NCBI GenBank assembly: GCA_030605675.1
Contig: JAUWHV010000064.1
Coordinates: 1 to 11,828 of the forward strand
Length of the DNA: 11,828 nucleotides
Reading direction: 5' to 3'
Source of the DNA: Deltaproteobacteria bacterium
GTDB taxonomy: Bacteria > Desulfobacterota > Dissulfuribacteria > Dissulfuribacterales > UBA3076
The notes beneath the pieces were generated by a model that worked only from the letters and a program-made list of their open reading frames with translations, made no database searches and had not been told where the DNA came from. A program made the translations under genes and the position numbers. Positions 6,732 through 11,828 of the stretch are shown here, piece after piece (position 1 is the stretch's first letter; the number at the start of each line of letters is the position of its first letter).

Positions 6732-8927
6732 ATGAAAATTTACGCTTATATCCAAAAAATCGTTCTACTCATACTGAGCCTTATACTGACACTTCCGGCA
6801 ACAGGTCTGACGGCCTCAGAAGAAAAAACACCTTCTAAATTCGAGACCAGTCCGTCACCAGGAGCTGAGCCCTGGCGCATAGAGGCCCTTCAGCTAACTT
6901 ATTTCCACTCTTCAGATGTGATCCTGGGTGAAGGTGCGGTCCAGGTCTGGAGGGGTGATCTCAAGGTCTGTGCAGACCGGATTATGTATGACAGGCATAA
7001 TGCCACTGTATGGGCAAACGGCAATGTGGTCATATACCTCGGCATGGATGTGCTGAAGGGAACTGAAGGAGAACTGGATCTCAACACATCTACAGGCACA
7101 GTAGAGAATGCCGATCTTTTCTTGCAGAGAAACAACATACACCTTCTGGCCAAACAGATCTGGAAGACAGGTCCTGAAGAATATCGGGCAAAACATGCCA
7201 CCATCAGCACCTGTCCCCTTCCCAAGCAGGCGTGGAATTTTAAGTGTCGAGACCTTAAACTCACGATTGGAGGCATGGCCTTTGCCAAAAGCAGTTTCTT
7301 CAACATAAGGGACATTCCCGTACTCTACAGCCCCTGGGTTGTGCTGCCCATAAACAAATACAGAAAAACAGGGTTACTGTTACCCTACTTCTCTACGTCC
7401 AAAAGAAATGGGGCAGAGCTCAACGTCCCATTCTTCTGGGCCATTAACGACAGCATGGACGCCACTTTTTATCAGCATTCCATGAGTAAAAGGGGCTGGA
7501 TGCAGGGAGTGGAGTTCCGCCACGTATTTTCCCCGGAAGACAAGGGCATCCTCCGATACAATTTTCTGGTAGACACCCTGGAAGACGACGACTTCAACAA
7601 TGATGGGTACACAAGAGGTAATGAAAAACGTTGGTGGTTGAGGGCAAAGGCTGACCAACAACTCCCCTGGGACTTTGAGGCAAAGGTGGACGTGGACCTG
7701 CTCAGTGACAGGGATTACCTGTTGGAATTTGACCAGGGTCCAATGGGTTATGATGAAACAGACAAGATCTTCCGAAGGACCTTTGGCCGCTCCCTGTCCG
7801 ATGAAACGGATCTGATCCGGCCTTCAACTCTCCAGATAACCAGACGGGCCCAGGACATGTTTTTTGGAGGCGAAGGCCGGTATAACGATAACATGGAAGT
7901 AGGGGAACAGGATTCCACTGTACAGACGTATCCAAGGTTGGTGCTTCACGGATTCAGAAAGCCTCTTTTTAATTCCCCTTTTTACTATGACTGGGCTACT
8001 TCGTATGTACACTACTGGAGGGAGGTAGGCCTCAGAGAACAGCGCCTGCATATGGAACCAGGCATATCCTTACCGTTGAACCTATATAACCTGGCTGATT
8101 TAATTTTAAGCGGGACCGTCGAAGAGACCATGTATGAGGTCAGCGGCCATGATCCGGAACAGCACCCTGATAGCCATTCCAACAGGCTGCTCTATAACCT
8201 GAACGCCGATCTGAGTACGACTTTCGGACGGACCTACTGCCTTTCAGGCGAAAAGACTATGAGACACAGCATACGGCCTGGGCTGACTTACCAGTATCGT
8301 CCTTCTGAGAACCAGGACGACCTGCCTGACATCGACGCCCTGGATCGGCTTGAGCCTACGAATCGAATTACACTATCCCTGCTCTCGTTCCTTAGCAGCA
8401 AAACCACCCTTGGCAATAACAGATTTGCCTACACAGACGTTGTAAGGTTCTACTTGGAGCAGGGTTACGACACCGAGGAGAACAGTAGAGACCAGCCCGG
8501 TGAAGAGGACCCCGGACATTTTTCAGACATTTACGCCGAGTTGGATTTTAAACCCTTTCCCAATCTTTTCATGCGTTATGACACTAGCTACAATGTCTAT
8601 GGAAAAGGCTTTACTAAATACAACTTCCTGGGACGCTTATCAAATTCTGTGGGCGACAGTTTGGATATAGATTACAGGTACAACTGCCTTGCTGATATAA
8701 ATGAACTTAACCTGGAAATACATGCCTCATTTTCACCTTCCTGGTATGGAATGTGCGGGTTAAAGAGGAATCTCTCTGAAAGCTCAGAACTTGAATCCGT
8801 CTTCGGTCTCCGGTATCAATCGACCTGTTGGGCACTTGATGGCAGGTTTAAGAAGGACACGGACGAAACCAGCTTTACATTCCACCTTGAGCTTTTGGGT
8901 ATAGGAGGCTGGGGTTCTAAAAATTAA
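6732..8927 (+). CDS. lptD: LPS-assembly protein LptD (OstA/Imp)
   Basis: The outer-membrane beta-barrel that, with LptE, inserts lipopolysaccharide into the outer leaflet (731 residues from this start). Residues 1 to about 27 are a signal peptide with a long hydrophobic core. An OstA/LptA-like beta-jellyroll domain follows (ILGEGAVQVWRGDLKVCADR, then TEGELDLNTSTGTVENAD). The LptD signature region comes next: IPVLYSPWVVLPINKYRKTG, GAELNVPFFWAINDSMD and SKRGWMQGVEFRHVF. The rest is barrel strands ending in FHLELLGIGGW. The frame is open from a TTG at 6642 inside the PHP gene, but the ATG at 6732 starts a normal signal peptide and is preferred. The last two codons and the stop codon lie inside a heptamer repeat array, so the C-terminal K-N comes from repeat sequence. 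Confidence 0.93.
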   Translation: MKIYAYIQKIVLLILSLILTLPATGLTASEEKTPSKFETSPSPGAEPWRIEALQLTYFHSSDVILGEGAVQVWRGDLKVCADRIMYDRHNATVWANGNVVIYLGMDVLKGTEGELDLNTSTGTVENADLFLQRNNIHLLAKQIWKTGPEEYRAKHATISTCPLPKQAWNFKCRDLKLTIGGMAFAKSSFFNIRDIPVLYSPWVVLPINKYRKTGLLLPYFSTSKRNGAELNVPFFWAINDSMDATFYQHSMSKRGWMQGVEFRHVFSPEDKGILRYNFLVDTLEDDDFNNDGYTRGNEKRWWLRAKADQQLPWDFEAKVDVDLLSDRDYLLEFDQGPMGYDETDKIFRRTFGRSLSDETDLIRPSTLQITRRAQDMFFGGEGRYNDNMEVGEQDSTVQTYPRLVLHGFRKPLFNSPFYYDWATSYVHYWREVGLREQRLHMEPGISLPLNLYNLADLILSGTVEETMYEVSGHDPEQHPDSHSNRLLYNLNADLSTTFGRTYCLSGEKTMRHSIRPGLTYQYRPSENQDDLPDIDALDRLEPTNRITLSLLSFLSSKTTLGNNRFAYTDVVRFYLEQGYDTEENSRDQPGEEDPGHFSDIYAELDFKPFPNLFMRYDTSYNVYGKGFTKYNFLGRLSNSVGDSLDIDYRYNCLADINELNLEIHASFSPSWYGMCGLKRNLSESSELESVFGLRYQSTCWALDGRFKKDTDETSFTFHLELLGIGGWGSKN

Positions 8928-8966
8928 GAGTTAAAAATTAAAAGTTGAGAGTTAAAAAATAAGAGT
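8918..8966 (+). repeat. Seven A-rich heptamers covering the lptD stop codon
   Basis: Seven consecutive 7-base units: TAAAAAT, TAAGAGT, TAAAAAT, TAAAAGT, TGAGAGT, TAAAAAA, TAAGAGT. The lptD stop TAA (8925-8927) is the first three bases of the second unit. Unlike the other spacers, no opposed array follows. A related array in the opposite orientation is inside scpA (11027-11061). Confidence 0.88.
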
Positions 8967-9017
8967 TAGTGACTGAGTCAGGTGCGCTTTCAGTGCTAGT
9001 GAAACCTATGATCAGGC

Positions 9018-9046
9018 TTGACAGTCCCTGATGAGACTGCTATGAA
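9018..9046 (+). promoter_or_regulatory. Candidate sigma70 promoter upstream of the YeeE/YedE gene
   Basis: TTGACA (9018-9023) is a perfect -35 consensus, followed after exactly 17 bases by TATGAA (9041-9046), four of six for the -10 box. Transcription would begin near 9053 and give an untranslated leader of about 325 bases before the transporter start, long enough to carry RNA-level control. Confidence 0.55.
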
Positions 9047-9096
9047 AAAGCCATCGATTTGCCCTGACTTAAACGAGATTATTCGGGAAGATGAAT

Positions 9097-9114
9097 AAAG
9101 TGTAAACTACTTTT
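9097..9114 (-). repeat. 18-bp word, copy 2 (inverted relative to 3255-3272)
   Basis: Exact reverse complement of 3255-3272. Its ends (AAAGT and ACTTT) are themselves complementary, so the word can form a 5-bp hairpin. Here it lies inside the predicted leader of the transporter gene; no partner inverted copy was found nearby. Confidence 0.85.
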
Positions 9115-9377
9115 TGCTTGCTATAAAGTATGCCAAATTATATAGATAGGCAGTCAAGTTTTAGAAGATAAGGGACTGGAAAAAAATAAATTGGTGGAAT
9201 TCGCGCCCAAATTTGCCATAGATTTAGGCGATCTAATTGAGCAAAACCGCAGGACTAGCAGTGCTAATTCGAGGATTTTGCGATTGAGGATCGATTAAAG
9301 ATATGGTGAAGATGGGATGCGAAAATGCCAAGTTATTTTTTTCCAGGCCCTAAGGCCTTTTGGGGAGGAATGGATTA

Positions 9378-10598
9378 ATGTTTGGAAAAGCGATCAAAAA
9401 ACTTTACAAGGCTTTGTGTCAAGAGGAATGGAATGCCACTGTCTGCGGGATCATTGTTGCTCTGTTGAGCATCATATGCCTAGCCTGGGCCCGTCCCTGG
9501 GGTGCGGTTGGCGCCATAAGAAACTGGGCTGAATGGATACTCTATGGCATAGGCATGTGGGGAGATCAGCCGGCAAGTATTCTCCTCAACACCGGTTCTG
9601 TCATCGGTTTGGGGTTTGTGGCCGGCGCTTTTATTTCGGCCTGCCTTGGTGGGGACTTTGCCTTCAGGATTCCCCCGAGGCTGGAGCTGGCAAAGGCAGT
9701 GTTCGCAGGGATATTCATGGGCATTGGTTCCGCCATGTGTGGTGGGTGTAACATAGGTGGCTTTTACCAAGCGGTCGGCAATCTCTCTGCTAGCGGGTTC
9801 TGCATGATGATAGGCATTGTTGTCGGGGCGGTGATCGGTATCAAGTATCTTTACTGGGAGATGGAACATATCACTTGGGGTTCGGGAGGGGCAAAGACCT
9901 TTCAGGTTCCTGGTGCCCTCCAGATAATACTGGGTATTGTGACGCTGGGTGTACTTATCTGGGGGACTAATGCCTATGCAACCAGCGAAAATGCGAAAAT
10001 GGTACGGCTGGCAGGACTGTTGATCATTCCTGCAGGCTTGGGGTACACAATGCAGCGTGGGCGCTGGTGTATGATCCAGGGCTTTCGAGAGCCCCATATG
10101 ACAGGTGACACCAAAATGGCCAAGTCCGTGATCCTGAGTGTGGCTGTCCTGGCGATCGGGATCGCAGTTCTTAAATATCCAGGTATTGTTCCGGATGCCT
10201 TCGATCTCGATGAATGTGCAGATGCTGAGGGATTCCGTAATACCGCGCATTATGTCCGTGGATTCTTCGGTTGGGTCGCAATTGTGGGCGGCGTCATTTT
10301 CGGCTTTGGTGCCCTGCTGGCCGGAGGCTGCGGAACCGGGACCCTCTGGCGCGTGGGCGAGGGTCAGATCAAGTTGTGGGTTGTGATGCCTATTTTCGGC
10401 ATTACCAATGCCTTTGTGGACGGATGGTTCAAGGAGAAAGAATGGGAGGAAGACGGCGTCTTCGGGTCCTATGTCTACATGCCGGATACTTGGCTCGGTT
10501 ACGGAGGAACTCTGGCCCTTATCTTTTTTGTGATGGCCCTCTGGTATATCATTGTAACCTGGAATGAGGAGTCGGAAAAACTGATCGTACCGATGTAG
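9378..10598 (+). CDS. YeeE/YedE (TsuA-like) sulfur-compound transporter
   Basis: A 406-residue membrane protein of the YeeE/YedE family. Characterised members (TsuA) take up thiosulfate through conserved cysteines that relay the ion across the membrane. Two related halves each carry the hallmark glycine/cysteine loop: SAMCGGCNIGGF (118-129; C121 and C124) and LAGGCGTGTLWRVGEG (314-329; C318). A third conserved stretch, QRGRWCMIQGFRE (226-238), has C231. About nine or ten hydrophobic segments are seen. The ATG at 9378 has an ideal GGGGAGGA eight bases upstream, so the earlier in-frame TTG at 9360 is rejected. The gene stands alone between its own promoter and terminator, with no TusA or DsrE neighbour in the window. 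The exact substrate (thiosulfate or another sulfur species) is not determined by sequence. Confidence 0.92.
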   Translation: MFGKAIKKLYKALCQEEWNATVCGIIVALLSIICLAWARPWGAVGAIRNWAEWILYGIGMWGDQPASILLNTGSVIGLGFVAGAFISACLGGDFAFRIPPRLELAKAVFAGIFMGIGSAMCGGCNIGGFYQAVGNLSASGFCMMIGIVVGAVIGIKYLYWEMEHITWGSGGAKTFQVPGALQIILGIVTLGVLIWGTNAYATSENAKMVRLAGLLIIPAGLGYTMQRGRWCMIQGFREPHMTGDTKMAKSVILSVAVLAIGIAVLKYPGIVPDAFDLDECADAEGFRNTAHYVRGFFGWVAIVGGVIFGFGALLAGGCGTGTLWRVGEGQIKLWVVMPIFGITNAFVDGWFKEKEWEEDGVFGSYVYMPDTWLGYGGTLALIFFVMALWYIIVTWNEESEKLIVPM

Positions 10599-10645
10599 TT
10601 GGATTATAGCTTTTTCTTTCCTGTTTATTAAGGAGATCTAATAAG

Positions 10646-10682
10646 AAAGCCCGGCGGGTTTACGGCCCACCGGGCTTTTTTT
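10646..10682 (+). terminator. Intrinsic terminator of the YeeE/YedE gene, overlapping the scpA 3' end
   Basis: A GC-rich hairpin with stem AGCCCGGCGGG (10648-10658) and CCCACCGGGCT (10666-10676), one mismatch and a 7-base loop, followed by a run of seven Ts. The loop contains the scpA stop codon (10660-10662, minus strand), and the right arm encodes the last residues of ScpA. On the minus strand only short A/T runs border it, so it is best suited to plus-strand termination. Confidence 0.9.
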
Positions 10683-11448
10683 GCTTATCACCACGCCTCA
10701 AGAGTAGCAGGATGTCTCCTCCTGGTTTTTCCTGCAAAAGACGCACCTTTCCCAACCGGGCAAGCTCAAGAATTGCCAGAAACGTAACGACGATCATTTC
10801 CCTATCTTCTGAAGAAAATAACTCAAAGAAACGGATACTTCCTGTCTGGTTAAGCTCTTCGACAATAGATTCCATTCGTTCAGAAAGACTGGCCTTGGCC
10901 CTAGTGATTTCAAGGACCCTGGGAAGAGAATTGTTTCCCAGCACCTTTTTGAAGGCAGAGATGAGGTCTGTGAGGCTTACCTCAAGTGTACATTCAGAAC
11001 CGGGTGCAGGGGTTTCCTTTCCCCCAATTTTTAATTCTTCATTCTTAATTTTTAATTCTTCACTCTCCAGCCCTCCTGCACGGATAAACACATCCCTGCC
11101 CAATATGGGTCTGCACTCAAGGGACGCGGCTGCTTCTCTTATCTGAATCAACTCCTGAAGGGGCCGGACCAACTCAAGTCTGGGGTCGTCTTCAGAATCC
11201 GGGGGATCAGGCCTTGGCAGCAACATCCTGGATTTGATGTGCATCAAGGTAGCAGCCATCACCAGATATTCACCGGCCACCACCACGTCAAGGGCGGCCT
11301 GCATGAACTCCAGATACTCCAGGTACTGGGAAGTGACCACAGCTATGGGAATATCGGTAATCTCGAGCTTATTCTTTTGGATTAAATGAAGGAGCAGATC
11401 TAAAGGTCCCTCGAAGGCCTCCAGCTTTACTTGGCATTCCGGTTCCAA
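10660..11448 (-). CDS. scpA: Segregation and condensation protein A (ScpA)
   Basis: ScpA is the kleisin subunit of the bacterial SMC-ScpAB condensin that organises and segregates the chromosome. The N-terminal domain is typical (VKLEAFEGPLDLLLHLIQ, then ITDIPIAVVTSQYLEYL), followed by VVAGEYLVMAATLMHIKSRMLLP and a C-terminal winged-helix domain ending near IVVTFLAILELARLGKVRL. No ATG precedes the conserved start. TTG at 11448 has a GGAG (+ 11455-11458) six bases upstream, giving 262 residues and a 22-base overlap with trpS. The linker (residues about 130-141) contains EELKIKNEELKI, encoded by an A-rich heptamer array. The stop codon sits in the loop of the convergent gene's terminator. scpB, often next to scpA, does not follow here. 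Confidence 0.93.
   Translation of the reverse strand: MEPECQVKLEAFEGPLDLLLHLIQKNKLEITDIPIAVVTSQYLEYLEFMQAALDVVVAGEYLVMAATLMHIKSRMLLPRPDPPDSEDDPRLELVRPLQELIQIREAAASLECRPILGRDVFIRAGGLESEELKIKNEELKIGGKETPAPGSECTLEVSLTDLISAFKKVLGNNSLPRVLEITRAKASLSERMESIVEELNQTGSIRFFELFSSEDREMIVVTFLAILELARLGKVRLLQEKPGGDILLLLRRGDKQKKPGGP
11027..11061 (-). repeat. In-frame heptamer array inside scpA
   Basis: Read on the minus strand, five consecutive 7-base units: GAAGAAT, TAAAAAT, TAAGAAT, GAAGAAT, TAAAAAT. Three units make 21 bases, so the array keeps the reading frame and gives a 7-residue protein repeat (EELKIKN then EELKI). The units closely resemble those at the lptD stop codon. The array lies in the linker between the two ScpA domains, where an insertion would be tolerated. 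Confidence 0.85.
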
Positions 11449-11828
11449 AGGGCACTCCAAACCTGCGCCATTGTGGACTGCGCAACCTTTCTGGCCCTGT
11501 TGGCCCCATCTGCCAATATGGCCCTGACTTTGCCGGGATCGGCAGCAAGGGCCTTTCTCCTCTGCCGGATCGGGTCCATTTGCAGGACAATGGCTTCTGC
11601 AAGTTCTTTTTTGCATGCCGCACAGCCCCGCTTGGCTGCCTTGCATTCAGACACAATAACCTCAAGCTGTTCTGCAGGCAGATAAAGCTGATGAAGCTTG
11701 AAGGCTATACAGCGGTTTTCAGGATCACCGGGGTCACCCATCCTCGGCCGCTCCACATCAGTTATCATCGTGGACATTTTTTTTCTTACCACGTCCGGGG
11801 GATCTGACAGAAATATGGAATTTCCATA
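11427..11828 (-). CDS. trpS: Tryptophan-tRNA ligase, C-terminal part (cut by window edge)
   Basis: The last 133 residues of TrpS, which joins tryptophan to its tRNA in the cytoplasm. The visible part begins with YGNSIFLSDPPDVVRKKM, the stretch that normally follows the KMSKS catalytic loop, so the loop itself and the Rossmann fold are just beyond the right edge. It continues with TDVERPRMGDPGDPENRC, the cysteine-bearing SECKAAKRGCAACKKELAEAI, and DPIRQRRKALAADPGKVRAIL, all typical of the TrpS C-terminal helical domain. The frame is open to the edge, so internal GTG/ATG codons near 11792 are not starts. The end overlaps the proposed scpA start by 22 bases, pointing to co-transcription and coupled translation. 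Confidence 0.95.
   Translation of the reverse strand, partial: YGNSIFLSDPPDVVRKKMSTMITDVERPRMGDPGDPENRCIAFKLHQLYLPAEQLEVIVSECKAAKRGCAACKKELAEAIVLQMDPIRQRRKALAADPGKVRAILADGANRARKVAQSTMAQVWSALWNRNAK

Larger units (their letters stand above)
8928..9377. other. 450-base gap between lptD and the transporter gene
   Basis: After the heptamer array the gap holds a good sigma70-type promoter (9018-9046), an inverted copy of the 18-bp word (9097-9114), and then about 260 bases in which no gene or known riboswitch was recognised. Small palindromes occur: TTTCA with TGAAA near 8990, TAGCA with TGCTA near 9265, and AGGCC with GGCCT near 9345. An 18-codon frame begins at the ATG at 9042 but has no ribosome binding site and is not called. 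No terminator for lptD was seen. Confidence 0.6.

Noticed and set aside
9042..9098. An 18-codon open frame (ATG to TAA) in the transporter leader
   Set aside because: It has no ribosome binding site, its ATG lies inside the predicted -10 box, and the peptide matches no family I recognise.
9480..10250. A 256-codon minus-strand open frame
   Set aside because: It is entirely antisense to the transporter gene, rich in H, P and T in the way shadow frames are, with no domain pattern.
11449..11646. N-terminal extension of scpA to an ATG at 11646
   Set aside because: The extra 66 residues overlap the trpS C-terminal domain and look like shadow sequence; ScpA homology begins just after the TTG at 11448, which has a good ribosome binding site.

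Overview
The window looks like a stretch of chromosome from a Gram-negative bacterium, most likely a deltaproteobacterial (Desulfobacterota-type) lineage. The reasons are the gene order rpsF-rpsR-DUF2232-rplI-dnaB-rsmG, an outer-membrane LptD, a trpS-scpA pair and a YeeE/YedE-type sulfur transporter. The organism assignment is inference from gene order and protein style; no rRNA or other marker is present. No phage, CRISPR or complete insertion sequence was seen.

Layout: a small heat-shock protein gene (minus, 140-577) diverges from a plus-strand block of translation and replication genes. That block is rpsF (810-1214), rpsR (1220-1486), a DUF2232 membrane protein (1600-2541), rplI (2758-3210), dnaB (3461-4831) and rsmG (about 4800-5477). 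It continues with a CarS-like lipid cytidylyltransferase homologue (5490-5990), a PHP-domain metallohydrolase (5995-6672) and lptD (6732-8927). After a 450-base gap with a good sigma70-type promoter comes a YeeE/YedE sulfur-compound transporter (9378-10598) with its own intrinsic terminator. Converging on it from the right edge are the 3' part of trpS (runs off the window) and scpA (10660-11448).

How the genes work together: rpsF, rpsR and rplI supply ribosomal proteins, dnaB the replicative helicase, rsmG a 16S rRNA methyltransferase, and lptD the outer-membrane LPS export channel. ScpA is a condensin (SMC complex) subunit and TrpS charges tRNA-Trp. The CarS-like and PHP genes sit tightly between rsmG and lptD and have no assigned partners. 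The rpsF leader can fold so that its Shine-Dalgarno sequence is paired, which fits S6:S18 autoregulation.

The most unusual structure is between the genes. Several spacers are built from degenerate tandem repeats with a 7- or 8-base period. Three of them are arranged as two opposed arrays, so each spacer can fold into a long hairpin: rpsR/DUF2232, DUF2232/rplI (nine octamers facing nine octamers) and rplI/dnaB (four heptamers facing four, nested in a 12-bp inverted repeat). A related A-rich heptamer array supplies the lptD stop codon, and a similar one lies in frame inside scpA. A separate 18-bp word occurs once before dnaB and, inverted, once before the transporter gene.
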